The notes: a model not told the origin generated them from the letters alone. A stretch of DNA of 64,000 nt from Malus domestica (GCF_042453785.1 NC_091675.1:2988501-3052500), one strand, 5' to 3'; shown: positions 36,956-49,110, counted from the first letter of the stretch. Made by a program: numbers and translations.

Positions 36956-38091
36956 TTATCTCTACTCTTAAGTCTTCCTTTCCTCCTATTTGAATGGTTA
37001 CACTTAAGTCACGTTAAGTTTTTATGTTAAATTTTTAGTAGCTAGAAGAATACAAAAAACAATTTGTGAGATGACAGAAGGGAAGGGAATCGAAAAAAGA
37101 GGGGAGATAATCCTACTCTACGGGAAGACTCACGCAGTGCTCTGAGTTGGTACAACGTTTTCTCTCCCCTCTCTTATTTTCTCACCTCCTGTTTGAATGC
37201 TACAAAAAATTTATCCTTGTATAGAGAGAAGAAAAAAAGGAGAGAGAGGAAGAAGAAAAATAATTGTGAGAGGACGACAACGAGGGGAGAGGAAAAGGAC
37301 GGGAAGAGAATCCTCATCCCTTGAGTTTAGCTCAAAAGTTGTTGTAGTAGCTATACGTTGTGTATTAGTTAAAAGAAGCTTGTATGTCTTCTATGTTAGA
37401 AAATGCTAGGGCTAGTTGGCGAGAGTAATTTTTTATTGTTAATGCAAATGAAATTATTTGTATTAGCGCTGCAAATGAATGATGTGCCAAATTGCACTTG
37501 AATAGTTGACCCTGTTTGGTGAACTGATTAGGATAAGTTGTGATCGATTAAATGGAATTAAGTCCAATTCATTTTTTTGTTGTGTCAAATTGTGAGCTGA
37601 ACATGATAAGTTATAAATTCACAATAAAATAAAATTATATAACCTCTCCTTATACATAAATTACAAGTTTTGTCTTATAAACCTTAATCGATTTCTGCCA
37701 ATACAATCATATCCTTATACTCAAATATCATCCAACCACCAAACGGGCCTTAAGAGTTCTTTCAACTGATTGAGGGAGAACATGTGTATTACTCATAGTG
37801 ACAAACAGGCCCACTATTACTATCAAGCAATCATAATCACAATAACTTATTTTTTTAATTTTTTTAACAAAAAATAAATAAAACTTATTGTGTAACTATG
37901 TTACATATTTAGGGGTTTTTTTTCAAGTTAATAAATGTTACAATATTCACAATATGTCAATGAGATTTATGCTAATTATAAATAAGTTAATTGAATTTTT
38001 TTGTTAAGTAATGCACTTTAAACAAACAAAAGTTACAGCTGATGCCATTACATAATAGTTGCAGCCCTACTGACATTATTGATGTCAAATA
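36956..38091. other. Intergenic, no gene seen
   Basis: AT-rich. The open frame 37197-37409 is low-complexity Lys/Arg-rich and unsupported. Confidence 0.35.
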
Positions 38092-38283
38092 ATTCATTTG
38101 GATGTGCCTTTAAAATAATAAAAAGCGATTTTAAAGATTATTTTTTAGTTCTAAAAGCAATTGAAGTGCAGGAAGTACTAGTTATGTGCTTCTTGCAAAA
38201 AACACTTCAAGTGTTTTTTCATTATTTACTTACATTTTTACTAAAAACGTTTTCAGTCATTTTAAAAACATATCTAAATAAGC
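38092..38283. mobile_element. MITE of the TTTTAAAA-type family
   Basis: Ends ATTTGGATGTGCCTTTAAAAT and ATTTTAAAAACATATCTAAATAAG are inverted relatives. The core has AAAAACACTTCAAGTG as in its sibling elements. Confidence 0.65.
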
Positions 38284-38967
38284 CTAAAGACTTCAAACTC
38301 ATTATTTTTAATAAATAAATTTACTTGTTATACGAATTAGTTAATAACACCGCGTGACAATGTAGTGGTAAAAATAAAAAACACATTCCTCTCAAACATT
38401 GTGCATATTCAATCAAGGACAAATCCACATAGGGACCTGGAAGGTCCTATGACCTGTCGACGATCCTAAATCACTATTAGAAATTTTCCAAGGAGAGTAA
38501 AGAAAATAGGGACCCTTCCAGCCTCTCTCCTCCTTGCTTCTGCCATGGTCTCATCCATCGTTGCCACCCACTTCTCCTCCAACCTTTCTCTGTCGTCTGG
38601 CGGGGCAATATATAAGCCCAAATTTCCCCAAATTATTTCAACCACCTTAGTAATTTTTCTTATGGGTGAAATTTCCTACATAAGGTTAGTAAGATGGATA
38701 TGATTTGTCATGGGTTGGTGAAATTTAGGGGTGGAGCTGCCATGGCTTCAGGAGAATGGGGAGGGAGGCGGTTGGTGAAGGTATGATAACTGTGTTCTTA
38801 GTGAGAGAGAAAGTGGATGTTTGAAAACTAGTACAACAACAACAACAACAACAACAAAGCCTTTTCCCACTAAGTGGGGTCGGCTATATGAATCCTAGAA
38901 CGCCATTGCGCTCGGTTTTGTGTCATGTCCTCCTTTAGATCCAAGTACTCAAGTCTTTTCCTAGGGT

Positions 38968-39456
38968 CTATTCCAAAGTTTTCCTAGGTCTTCCTCTACC
39001 CCTTCGGCCCTGAACCTCTGTCCCGTAGTCACATTTTCGAACCGGAGCGTCAGTAGGCCTTCTTTGCACATGTCCAAACCACCGGAACCGATTTTCTCTC
39101 ATATTTCCTTCAATTTTGGCTACTCCTACTTTACCGCGGATATCCTCATTCTCAATCTTATCCTTTCTCGTGTGCCCATACCTCCCACGAAGCATCCTCA
39201 TCTCCGCTACACCCATTTTGTGTATGTGTTGATGCTTCACCGCCCAACATTCTGTGCCATACAACATCGCGGCCTTATTGCCGTCCTATAAAATTTTCCC
39301 TTGAGCTTCAGTGGCCTACGACGGTCACACAAACACGCCGGATGCACTCTTACACTTCATCCATCCAGCTTGTATTCTATGGTTGAGATCTCCATCTAAG
39401 TCTCCGTTCTCTTGCAAGATAGATCCTAGGTAGCGAAAACGGTCACTTTTTGTGAT
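38968..39456 (-). pseudogene. C-terminal fragment of RTE LINE ORF (outer 3' copy)
   Basis: Encodes recognisable ORF end blocks ([57 protein letters not shown]) matching the last roughly 160 residues of the full ORF nearby. The frame changes between the two blocks, near 39290, so this copy is not translatable as one piece. Confidence 0.8.
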
Positions 39457-40909
39457 CTTCGCTAGATTGCTCCGGTCATTAGTGTGGATAAGTATATAAA
39501 TGGATAGAGATAGGAAAGCAAACACAAGATGTACGTGGTTCACCCAGATTGGCTACGTCCACAGAATAGATGAGTTCTCATTAATTGTGAAGGGTTTACA
39601 CAAGTACATAGGTTCAAGCTCTCCTTTAGTGAGTACAAGTGAATGATTTAGTACAAATGACATTAGGAAATATTGTGGGAGAATGATCTCGTAACCACGA
39701 AACTTCTAAGTACCGGAGTGTGGTATCGTCTTGACTTGCCTTATCTGTCTCATAAGTAGATGTGACATCTTCTCTGGAAGTACTCTTCCTCCATCCAGGG
39801 GTGGTATCTGTAACTGGTGGAGATGCACAAGGTAATGTATCAATTTCACTTGAAGCTTACTTGTAGTTTCAGGCTTGGTCAAGCACGATACAAACCATGT
39901 AGTAGGAGTCCCCCAAGTCGCCGAGCTAGGGGATCTGCTGAAAGAGGTGACAGACAAGGTAAGCAATCAGAGCTCTGGCTGATTGTTCACATTCTCCCTA
40001 TCTTGCAGGCAGCATGAAGGATAAAGAGAAGAAAAATGAGAAGAGATGATATGGGATACTTTTGCTTTTGAAGAAGTAACTTTCCACAGGCTTATTCTTG
40101 AACTGGGCTGGAGGGTTTTCTGGTTTCCTCCAGAGTATAAGGCTGACTGAAGAATTTGAGGGTCAAAACAAGTCCATCAAATCTAGAGTACGTTCGACCC
40201 TGCTGATATGGGATACTTTTGCTTTTGACAGAGTAGTGGATGTATCGGCACGTGTGCTGTTACGCTTGTCTCCACATGCTTCCTTGTATCCTTCTCACTT
40301 GCCCTATCTGTTCCTCAAGCAGATACGGTATCTTCCCTGGAAGCATAAGATGTTGAAGATGAGTACTCGAGAGCAATGTCAGGTAAGTAATCAGGTAAGG
40401 GGTTCCAGGCAGTCAGTTCCTGGCTGGAAGCTTGATTCCAAGTGCTGACTGATTGCTCTTATTCTCCTTGTCTTGCAGGTAAGAACAAGGCCAAAGGAAA
40501 AGACAGGGAAAAAGCATGATATGGGACACTCTTGCTTTTAACCCTGATGATATGAGATATTCTTGCTCTAGTATAGCTTGTTTACAGAGGTGTTATCGGG
40601 GGAAAAGAAAGCTGAATATTTCGAAAGGCTTCGTTGGGAGTGCCCTCTCAGATAAGAGGAAGGGTTGAGCATTTTTGCAGGTCTGCCTGTCCGTTGAGGA
40701 TGGAGGTCGACATATATAGGAGTCTCCCTAACATCAAGTAATAATGCTATTCATTTACCCTGCTTGGTCATAGCACGGTAGTGGGAGCTGCCAGCTTCAC
40801 ATGTTTTAACTCTATCAGAGCACTTTGAAAAAGTGGTCTGTAGTATCTGGAAAGCTGATGTTGCGTGTGAAGATTACAGACAAGCTTTATCCAAGGAGAT
40901 CCAGCTCTT

Positions 40910-41370
40910 GAAGTTGGGAAAGTGGTGCCTCTTCGGTTTTTGAACAAGCAATCCTGTCGGGGATCTAGCTCTCGAGATTCGGAGAACGATGCCTTTTCGA
41001 TTTTTGAGAAAGCAATCTTGCTGGGGGTCTGGCTCTCGAGATTCGGAGAGCGGTGTCTTTTCGATTTTTGAGAAAGTAATCATGTTGGGAGTCTGGCTCT
41101 CGAGATTCGGAGGGCGGTGCCTCTTCGATTTTGGAGCAAGCAATCTTGTTGGGAGTGTTTTCTCGAATGTGAGTAAAGGTTGGGCATGTTTGCTAGTCTA
41201 CCTTGCCACGAAGCACAGAGGTTGACACACAGGGACTTTCCAATTATCCAGCAGTGGTACTGTTCCTTTACCCTCTCTTCGATTTTTTAGAAAGTAATCA
41301 TGTTGGAAGTCTGGCTCTCGAGATTCGGAGGGCGGTGCCTCTTCGATTTTGGAGCAAGCAATCTTGTTGG
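40910..41370 (+). repeat. Internal tandem repeats of the embedded retroelement
   Basis: About 60-bp units built on TCTCGAGATTCGGAG.GCGGTG and CTTTTCGATTTTTGAGAAAG occur four to five times. The accompanying segment GGGACTTTCCAATTATCCAG recurs at 41231 and 41431. Confidence 0.8.
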
Positions 41371-41796
41371 GAGTGTTTTCTCGAATGTGAGTAAAGGTTG
41401 GGCATGTTTGCTAGAGGTTGACACACCGGGACTTTCCAATTATCCAGCAGTGGTACTGTTCCTTTACCCTTGTGGGTAATAATATGGTAGCTAGACCTTC
41501 AAAATTTATGTGTCTAAACTTTGTTAGTGTTGTTTCTTTGCTATTCTTTTACCCTTCTTGGTCAGAGCGATGTAGTGGGAGCTGCAAGCTTCACGTGTCT
41601 CAACTTTGTCAGAGAACTTTGGCAAAGTTATCTATGGTACCCATGAGCTACTGTTGCGTGTGGGAAGTGGGTGATTGAACAGTACGATTCATGTGCTTTC
41701 TACTTCGCCAGAAATCTTCGACAGAATGCCCATAATTTCCGCAAAGCTGAGTGTGCGTGTGACAGGTGCTGACAAGGCTGGAAAAGTAAGTGCCTA

Positions 41797-41937
41797 TTTG
41801 ATTTCTGAGATTGGCCCTCGTGGTCTCTGAGCAGCCCAGCTTTTGAGAAAGCAAGCCTCTTCTATTTCTGAGATCGACCCTCGTGGTCTCTGAGCAGCCC
41901 AGCTTTTGAGAAAGCAAACGCCTTTTCGATTTCTGAG
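41797..41937 (+). repeat. About 62-bp tandem duplication in the embedded retroelement
   Basis: ATTTCTGAGAT.G.CCCTCGTGGTCTCTGAGCAGCCC... is present twice in a row. Non-coding. Confidence 0.8.
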
Positions 41938-42092
41938 CAGGCACCTCTTCGATTTCTGAAGCTTCGTCGAGTGCAGATTTTTATAGGGGCTGGCATTAAG
42001 TTCCAAAGCACACTTGAATATCCACCAGTAGAAGCTCCATTCTTGCACTTCTAAGATCTTGATTTGTCCGACCTCTTCTCTCTTCAAGACCT

Positions 42093-42602
42093 TTGAAAAT
42101 GTCTGGCCCCTCCGACCGTCGTTTTGACTTGAACCTGGTTGAAGAGGCAGCCTCGCCTTCTCCAGACAACATATGGCGCCCATCCTTCGTCTCCCCTACT
42201 GGTCCTCTTACCATTGGGGATTCCGTGATGAAGAATGATATGACCGCTGCGGTAGTGGCCAGGAACCTTCTCACTCCCAAAGATAACAGACTACTTTCCA
42301 AACGGTCTGATGAGTTGGCTGTTAAGGATTCTCTGGCTCTCAGTGTTCAGTGTGCAGGTTCTGTGTCTAATATGGCCAAACGCCTATTTGCTCGAACCCG
42401 CCAAGTTGAATCATTGGCGGCTGAAGTGATGAGTCTCAAACAGGAGATTAGAGGGCTCAAGCATGAGAATAAACAGTTGCACCGGCTCGCACATGACTAT
42501 GCTACAAACATGAAGAGGAAGCTTGACCAGATGAAGGAATCTGATGGTCAGGTTTTACTTGATCATCAGAGATTTGTGGGTTTGTTCCAAAGGCATTTAT
42601 AG
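42093..42602 (+). CDS. Retroelement-carried coiled-coil protein of unknown function
   Basis: A 169-residue ORF beginning MSGPSDRRFDLNLVEEA. The N-terminal half is Pro/Ser/Asp-rich with no domain that I recognise. The second half (about residues 85-160, RQVESLAAEVMSLKQEIRGL and following heptads) is a predicted coiled coil. I remember this protein as a high-copy family in apple and pear, always associated with repeats. It is not a reverse transcriptase, integrase or recognisable capsid protein. It could be a captured host gene or an element-specific accessory protein. Confidence 0.6.
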   Translation: MKMSGPSDRRFDLNLVEEAASPSPDNIWRPSFVSPTGPLTIGDSVMKNDMTAAVVARNLLTPKDNRLLSKRSDELAVKDSLALSVQCAGSVSNMAKRLFARTRQVESLAAEVMSLKQEIRGLKHENKQLHRLAHDYATNMKRKLDQMKESDGQVLLDHQRFVGLFQRHL

Positions 42603-43019
42603 CCTTCGTCTTCTGGGGCTGTACCGCTTAATGAAGCTCCAAATGATCAACCTCTGATGCCTCCTCCTTCTAGGGTTCTGTCCAGTACTGAGGCTCCGAA
42701 TGATCCCCCTCCGGTGCCTTCTCTTTCTGGGGCTCTACCGACTGCTGAGACTTCTCCTAAGCAACATTTGTGAAGGCTCCCTCTTGTTTGTTTATTTTGA
42801 CTCAAGTATATGTACATATTTGTAACTTATCGGGGATATCAATAAATAAGCTTTCCTTCATTTCAACGTATTGTGTTAAATACACCAAAGCCTTCTTCGC
42901 TAAGTTCTTTGAATTTTCTTTTGTTGAAGCTTTGTGAGTGGAGCATGTAGGTTGAGGTAGTGTTCCCTTAATTTCCCGAGTGAGGAAAACTTCTCGGTTG
43001 GAGACTTGGAAAATCCAAG

Positions 43020-46000
43020 TCACTGAGTGGGATCGGCTATATGAATCTTAGAACGCCATTGTGTTCTGTCCTGTGTCATGTCCTCCGTTAGATCCAAGTA
43101 CTCTAAGTCTTTTATTAGGGTCTCTTCCAAAGTTTTCCTAGGTCTTCCTCTACCCTTTCGGCCCTGAACCTCTGTCCCATAGTCGCATCTTCTAATCGGA
43201 GCGTCAGTAGGCCTTCTTTGCACATGTCCAAACCACCGTAACCGATTTTCTCTCATCTTTCCTTCAATTTCGGCTACTCCTACTTTACCCCGGATATCCT
43301 CATTCCTAATCTTATCCTTTCTCGTGTGCCCACACATCCAACGAAGCATCCTCATCTCCGCTACACCCATTTTGTGTACGTGTTGATGCTTCACCGCCCA
43401 ACATTCTGTGCCATACAGCATCGCCGGCCATATTGCCGTCCTATAGAATTTTCCCTTGAGCTTTAGTGGCATACGGCGGTCACACAACACGCCTGATGCA
43501 CTCTTCCACTTCATCCATCCAGCTTGTATTCTATGGTTGAGATCTCCATCTAATTCTCCGTTCTTTTGCAAGATAGATCCTAGGTAACGAAAACGGTCGC
43601 TCTTTGTTATTTCTTGATCTCCGATCCTCACCCCTAACTCGTTTTGGCCTCCATTTGCACTGAACTTGCACTCCATATATTCTGTCTTTGATCGGCTTAG
43701 GCGAAGACCTTTAGATTCCAACACTTCTCTCCAAAGGTTAAGCTTTGCATTTACCCCTTCCTGAGTTTCATCTATCAACACTATATCGTCTGCGAAAAGC
43801 ATACACCAAGGAATATCATCTTGAATATGTCCTGTTAACTCATCCATTACTAACGCAAAAAGGTAAGGACTTAAGGATGAACCTTGATGTAATCCTACAG
43901 TTATGGGAAAGCTTTCGGTTTGTCCTTCATGAGTTCTTACGGCAGTCTTTGCTCCTTCATACATATCCTGTATAGCTTGGATATATGCTACTCGTACTCC
44001 TTTCTTCTCTAAAATCCTCCAAAGAATGTCTCTTGGGACCCTATCATACGCTTTTTCCAAATCTATAAAGACCATGTGTAAATCCTTTTTCCCATCTCTA
44101 TATCTTTCCATCAATCTTTGTAAGAGATAGATTGCCTCCATGGTTGAGCGCCCTGGCATGAACCCGAATTGGTTGTCCGAAACCCGTGTCTCTTGCCTCA
44201 ATCTATGCTCAATGACTCTCTCCCAGAGCTTCATTGTATGACTCATTAGCTTAATACCCCTATAGTTCATGCAATTTTGTACATCGCCCTTATTCTTGTA
44301 GATAGGCACCAAAGTGCTCGTTCGCCACTCATTTGGCATCTTCTTCGTTTTCAGAATCCTATTGAAAAGGTCAGTGAGCCATGTTATACCTGTCTCTTCC
44401 AAAACTTTCCACACTTCGATTGGTATATCGTCTGGGCCTACTGCTTTTCTATGCTTCATCTTCTTCAAAGCTACAACCACTTCTTCCTTCCGAATTCTAC
44501 GATAAAAAGAGTAGTTTCTACACTCTTCTGAGTTACTCAACTCCCCTAAAGAAGCACTCCTTTCATGTCCTTCATTGAAAAGATTATAAAAATAACATTT
44601 CCATCTGTCTTTAACCGCGTTCTCTGTAGCAAGAACCTTTCCATCCTCATCCTTGATGCACCTCACTTGGTTTAGGTCCCTTGTCTTCTTTTCCCTTGCT
44701 CTAGCTAGTTTATAGATATCCAACTCTCCTTCTTTGGTATCTAGTCGCTTATACATATCGTCATAAGCCGCTAACTTAGCTTCTCTCACAGCTTTCTTCG
44801 CCTCTTGCTTCGCTTTTCTATACCTTTTACCATTTTCATCGGTCCTATCCTTGTATAAGGCTTTACAACATTCCTTCTTAGCCTTCACCTTTGTTTGTAC
44901 CTCCTCATTCCACCACCAAGATTCCTTTTGGTGTGGGGCAAAGCCCTTGGACTCTCCTAATACCTCTTTTGCTACTTTTCGGATACAACTAGCCATGGAA
45001 TCCCACATTTGGTTAGCTTCCCCCTCTCTATCCCACACACACTGGGTGATTACTTTCTCTTTGAAAATGGCTTGTTTTTCTTCTTTTAGATTCCACCATC
45101 TAGTCCTTGGGCACTTCCAAGTCTTGTTCTTTTTTCTCACTCTTTTGATATGTACATCCATCACCAACAAGCGATGTTGATTAGCCACGCTCTCTCCTGG
45201 TATAACTTTGCAATCCTTACAAGTTATACGATCCCCTTTCCTCATTAGAAGAAAATCTATTTGTGTTTTTGACGACCCACTCTTGTAGGTGATCACATGT
45301 TCTTCTCTCTTCTTAAAGAAGGTATTGGCTAAGAAGAGATCATATGCCATTGCAAAATCCAAGATAGCTTCCCCATCCTCGTTTCTCTCCCCAAAACCAT
45401 GGCCACCATGAAAACCTCCATAGTTGCCTGTCTCCCTGCCCACGTGTCCATTTAAATCTCCTCCTATAAATAACTTCTCCATCTGAGCAATTCCTTGCAC
45501 CAAGTCTCCAAGGTCTTCCCAAAATTTCTCCTTCGAACTCGTATCCAACCCTACTTGAGGTGCGTATGCACTAATCACATTGATAAGTTCTTGTCCTATT
45601 ACAATCTTGATTGCCATGATTCTATCTCCTACCCTCTTGACATCTACAACATCTTGTGTCAAGGTCTTGTCCACGATGATGCCAACACCGTTTCTCGTTC
45701 TATTTGTGCCCGAATACCATAGTTTAAACCCTGAGTTTTCTAGATCCTTTGCCTTACGACCAACCCACTTAGTTTCTTGTAGGCACATAATATTTATCCT
45801 TCTCCTCACCATAACTTCTACTACTTCCATAGATTTTCCCGTCAAGGTTCCTATATTCCACGTTCCTAAACGCATTTTGCTCTCTTGAACTCTACCCTTC
45901 TGTCCTAGCTTCTTCACCCTTCCCCGTTTAATAGGATCAAAGTACTTCTTTTGTGTGTCCCGTGTAAAGTTGATAGGAGCATATGCTCCCAAACAACTTT

Positions 46001-46178
46001 GAGTGGAGTCGTTCGAAAAGAAGTTTCTATAGCCCCCTTGCTCATTTAACACTGCATCCGGGTGCCGATGGAGATACAGCGACCCTTGCTCACTTATCAC
46101 TGTGCTCGGGCCACACAGCGCGCCACTTACGGGTGACGCCCTAGCTTTAACGCGATTTCGTTCTGGATTCATTTTCAT
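43020..46178 (-). CDS. RTE-type LINE ORF: apurinic-like endonuclease plus reverse transcriptase
   Basis: One uninterrupted 1052-residue frame. After a roughly 100-residue leader comes an exonuclease-endonuclease-phosphatase domain (about 100-345; [46 protein letters not shown]), which nicks target DNA. A Lys-rich linker follows, then the reverse transcriptase (about 560-830; [76 protein letters not shown]) with the catalytic FADD box near residue 795. The end carries the conserved YGTECW / RWFGHVQRR blocks of plant RTE elements. No disabling change is visible, so this copy may be young and possibly competent. The N-terminal Met may lie within a translated leader; a later start at MRLGTWN (about residue 102) is also possible. 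Confidence 0.9.
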   Translation of the reverse strand: MKMNPERNRVKARASPVSGALCGPSTVISEQGSLYLHRHPDAVLNEQGGYRNFFSNDSTQSCLGAYAPINFTRDTQKKYFDPIKRGRVKKLGQKGRVQESKMRLGTWNIGTLTGKSMEVVEVMVRRRINIMCLQETKWVGRKAKDLENSGFKLWYSGTNRTRNGVGIIVDKTLTQDVVDVKRVGDRIMAIKIVIGQELINVISAYAPQVGLDTSSKEKFWEDLGDLVQGIAQMEKLFIGGDLNGHVGRETGNYGGFHGGHGFGERNEDGEAILDFAMAYDLFLANTFFKKREEHVITYKSGSSKTQIDFLLMRKGDRITCKDCKVIPGESVANQHRLLVMDVHIKRVRKKNKTWKCPRTRWWNLKEEKQAIFKEKVITQCVWDREGEANQMWDSMASCIRKVAKEVLGESKGFAPHQKESWWWNEEVQTKVKAKKECCKALYKDRTDENGKRYRKAKQEAKKAVREAKLAAYDDMYKRLDTKEGELDIYKLARAREKKTRDLNQVRCIKDEDGKVLATENAVKDRWKCYFYNLFNEGHERSASLGELSNSEECRNYSFYRRIRKEEVVVALKKMKHRKAVGPDDIPIEVWKVLEETGITWLTDLFNRILKTKKMPNEWRTSTLVPIYKNKGDVQNCMNYRGIKLMSHTMKLWERVIEHRLRQETRVSDNQFGFMPGRSTMEAIYLLQRLMERYRDGKKDLHMVFIDLEKAYDRVPRDILWRILEKKGVRVAYIQAIQDMYEGAKTAVRTHEGQTESFPITVGLHQGSSLSPYLFALVMDELTGHIQDDIPWCMLFADDIVLIDETQEGVNAKLNLWREVLESKGLRLSRSKTEYMECKFSANGGQNELGVRIGDQEITKSDRFRYLGSILQKNGELDGDLNHRIQAGWMKWKSASGVLCDRRMPLKLKGKFYRTAIWPAMLYGTECWAVKHQHVHKMGVAEMRMLRWMCGHTRKDKIRNEDIRGKVGVAEIEGKMRENRLRWFGHVQRRPTDAPIRRCDYGTEVQGRKGRGRPRKTLEETLIKDLEYLDLTEDMTQDRTQWRSKIHIADPTQ

Positions 46179-46849
46179 AAAGATTCGACGTGATCATGGA
46201 GTGCCGGCTATCGACTACCTGACGCCCTCCCCCTCCTCCTTTATCCGGGCTTGGGACCGGCAATGTAAGATAAACTTACACGGCGGAGTTATGTTTGAAA
46301 ACTAGTAAAAGAGAAAAATTGTGTGTTTGGTTAGAAAGATAGTGGGAGCTCGAAGAGAGTTTTATTTGACCGGTGTTTTAAATTTAGTGGTTCATATTAG
46401 ATAATCAATAACTTAGGTACTCCTCATAATGGACGCTTGAATTATGATTTTATAATTTGTAATATTGTTTTGTATATGATTTTTTAATCAAATGTATTAT
46501 ATTTAAATTTTCAATGTTGTTTTTGTCTATAAATTTTTTGACCTTTATTATTGAGACCTCTGAGTTTAAAATCCTGGATCCGCTACTGTATTCAATTACT
46601 TCTTCTACTGGTTGAAGTTCAAACTCCAGGGGGCAAATGGAGCTGCAGATGAAGCGGAGAGACGATGCGAGGCGCGAGAAGAAGCAGCAAATCCGTGGAA
46701 GCGTATGTTTTAGCTGACGTGGTTTTTGAAAGTAGCGTTGGATTGTACCGAAAGAAAATTAAACAGCTCAGATCAAATTACTAGTAATATTCCATTATTC
46801 TGTTTCATATTTACAGAATTACCCCTGAAAATCCCTAACGTGCCGATTT

Positions 46850-48212
46850 CCCCTCTTCCGTTCCTCTTGTTTGCTCAGCCGCTCTCTCGCATCGCAACAC
46901 GTACAAACCGCGAGGTAAGTGCACTTCCTCTTCCCTTGCTCCTAATTTTTTCATCATTTTTCCCACAATTTATGAATATATAGGCTGCTATACTTCTGGT
47001 TGCAAGTTTACATATTTATTTTTTAACCTCGGTGCTGGTTTTTCTTCTGTTTTTACTGTTTTACGGCTTCTGTAGTGGATTGCTTTTGACGGGTTAGTCA
47101 AGATTTAATTTAGTATAGTAATTAGGGGGTAATCACTAGATTTGATAGTGTGGGTTTTGAAGATTAATGTGAATTTAGTTGAAGGATTCTGCAACAATGG
47201 GAAATGATTATTTCATTTGGTACTGCTAGTGATAAAATTTGGACCCTTTAGTTTAAGGCCAGTTTGGAAATGCTTCTCATGAAAGCACTTCTGCCAAATG
47301 TTACTAGAAGCGCCTTTAGTCGATTGTCTAGACGCAGTTCCAAACAGATTCTTAGGCGCTTGTTTGGGAATGCTTTTGTAGGAAGCCTGCTCATAAGCGC
47401 CTATGCTAGAAGAGCTTGTATGATAAATATGTTGAGTTTCTTCAAAAAGAGATTATGGGTAAAAGCGCTTTTATGTTTTTCTGCCAAAGGCAGTTAGAAG
47501 CGCTTTCAGAAGCAGTCCCAATATGGCTTAATATTGACTGTTATTTGAACTTGCAGGGAGTAATGTTCAAATAAAACGGGCTTAGCAAAACTTATTCTTT
47601 CCAATTTTAATTCGTACCATCATATTCGTGCAGGTGCTCAATTCTTGCATTAGAGTGCGACCTTACGTAGCTTAGAGTTATTAGGGTTTCAAGTAGAGGT
47701 GTAGACAGGGAACAATGGCGGCCAACTCAATCATGGTGCGTCCGTATGTGTTATCAGCCTCCTGCGCCTTTACTCGAGCTCTGCCATCCTTACTTTCTCA
47801 ACCAAGGAAAACACTGTTGGTATTTAAGAGCCGGGGCATCAGATTGTTGCACCATAGAGCAATTGGCAATGAAAACAGGAGCCTTATGAGATTGGAATAC
47901 GGTGGTGTGAGGAGATTCAGTCCTCGAGCTTCAAGCGTCGGAAATGCTGGCTCCATTGACTCCCCACTAATAGAATCCATGAAGAAAAAGATCAAGGAGG
48001 AGCTAAATGCGGAATCCGTTAGTGTAGAAGATATGAACGGGGATGGCCGGCATGTGGTCATTGATGTCGTCTCCTCGTCATTTGAGGGACAGTCGGCTGT
48101 AAATAGGCAGAGGATGGTGTACAAAGCCATATGGGAGGAGCTTCAGAACACAGTTCATGCAGTTGATCAGATGACTACCAAAACCCCGGATGAAGTTTCT
48201 GGTAAGAAGTGA
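46850..48212 (+). CDS. BOLA4: BolA-like protein, BOLA4 type (plastid/mitochondrial)
   Basis: The coding region is a single exon, 47715-48212 (165 residues). A 5' UTR exon ending at 46914 and a GT-AG intron (46915-47633) precede it and are visible by comparison with the duplicate copy. The first roughly 70 residues are a Ser/Arg-rich organelle transit peptide. The BolA domain follows (about 78-153; [38 protein letters not shown], then [31 protein letters not shown]) with the conserved helix-turn and the His in VHAVD that pairs with glutaredoxin-bound Fe-S clusters. BolA proteins work with monothiol glutaredoxins in iron-sulfur cluster handling. Residues match Arabidopsis BOLA4 (At5g17560, 177 aa) closely. 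Intact. Confidence 0.93.
47256..47530 (+). mobile_element. MITE in the BOLA4 5' UTR intron
   Basis: Ends AAGGCCAGTTTGGAAATGCTTCT and AGAAGCAGTCCCAATATGGCTTA are inverted relatives; the interior has repeated AGAAGCGC.TT motifs. The same element sits in the duplicate locus (62640-62912), so it predates the duplication. Confidence 0.7.
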
Positions 48213-48519
48213 TGATAGCGTTTACTAGCGGAATTTAATTGTTGCATTTGTTAGCAAGTGGTGGATTGCCTTGGTGGATAAGTGGCTATTGCAAAACAAT
48301 TGTTGGATTTGTTACAACAATCAAATTAGGCTACAAAGCCAAATATTATTGTCAACTGTTGTTATTATTCTTCGGACATTAGCGATACTATAAGAGGGAG
48401 AATCGGCCACAGGAGCTCGAGTACCCTATTCTAAATCTGTGCGGCAACATGTATGGCAATCCATGCAACCACCATTGATGAAGCTTTGATTATAGTGGTC
48501 GATGCATGCTATGACACAT

Positions 48520-49110
48520 TTAGGGCTTGTTTGTTATCCTACTTGAGTTCAACTTTTTTTAACTCAAACACACTTTTTGAGTTTTAGGCTTTGAATTCTT
48601 GTTTGGTAGGACTCTTTTTAAAAATTGGATTCAAAACTAACTTAAAAACATAGGCTATTTCTTAAAAACACTAAAAGTGAGTTTTTAGAGTTTTCATGCT
48701 CTCTCCTCAACATCTTCTTTTGCTCCTTCCTAACCCTCTCTTTTTCTCCTCTCCCCATGTCACACCTTATCTTCTCTCTCTTCAGCCTTTTGTCTTGTCT
48801 CTCTTTCTTCTCACTCATCACATTCTTTCCGTAATTTTTTGCTCTCTCCCTATCCTCCTCATCCTCTCCCTGTCTTTCTCTCTCCTCACCGACTATTTCC
48901 TCTCTCCTTTCTCCTTCCCAATTCTTTCTCTCCTCGAATTTTTGTTCAAGGAAGTTTGAATTCAAACTAAAAAAATTATTTTTAAAAATTCAACCAAACA
49001 GATTTTTGAAAATTTGAAGCTTGAAAGAAATCTATTTTCAAGTGATGTTATTTGAAAATTATTTTTAGGAACAATCAAAGTTTTTAGATAAGGTACCAAA
49101 CATGCCCTTA
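48520..49110. mobile_element. PIF/Harbinger-type MITE with TTA target duplication
   Basis: The 585-bp element 48523-49107 has ends GGGCTTGTTTGTTATC / GGTACCAAACATGCCC and TTA on both sides. The duplicate BOLA4 locus shows the empty site (CACATCTATATTTTGAGC at about 63944), which proves insertion after the duplication. Its CT-rich middle gives a spurious ORF. Confidence 0.9.

Larger units (their letters stand above)
39457..43012 (+). mobile_element. Non-autonomous retroelement (LARD-like, class uncertain) inside the LINE
   Basis: A 3.55-kb segment without LINE similarity carries one clear ORF (42093-42602), several internal tandem repeats and a CA/TG-poor leader. I see no reverse transcriptase, integrase or clear terminal repeats, so the class is inferred from memory of abundant large non-autonomous elements with this ORF in apple/pear. 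It may be only part of an element. Confidence 0.5.
38817..46307 (-). mobile_element. RTE-clade LINE insertion with 17-bp target duplication, carrying an internal retroelement
   Basis: ATGTTTGAAAACTAGTA is at 38817-38833 and 46291-46307. Between them, read on the minus strand, are a 5' leader starting AACTCCGCCGTG, the ORF, and a (TTG)n tail (CAA repeats at 38834-38856), the tail type of the RTE clade. The 3' part is present twice in direct orientation, at about 38857-39456 and 43013-43617, with a 3.55-kb foreign segment between. Only the outer copy keeps the TTG tail. A single target duplication around the whole object suggests one LINE insertion followed by internal acquisition and duplication, or chimeric reverse transcription. 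Confidence 0.85.
38406..46596. mobile_element. Non-autonomous hAT element split by a later LINE insertion
   Basis: TATTCAAT at 38406-38413 is repeated at 46589-46596, the 8-bp duplication expected for hAT. The ends are CAAGGACAAATCCACATAGG (left) and CCTGGATCCGCTACTG (right). The left part 38414-38833 and the right part 46308-46588 together make about 700 bp, the same size and end pattern (..AGGATTTT..CAGTAG.GGA) as the uninterrupted hAT element at 50345-51018. No transposase is seen. Confidence 0.8.

Noticed and set aside
48642-48965. Charged 107-residue frame (Lys/Arg/Glu-rich) and its opposite
   Set aside because: Inside a Harbinger MITE whose empty site is visible in the duplicate locus; low-complexity CT-rich sequence.
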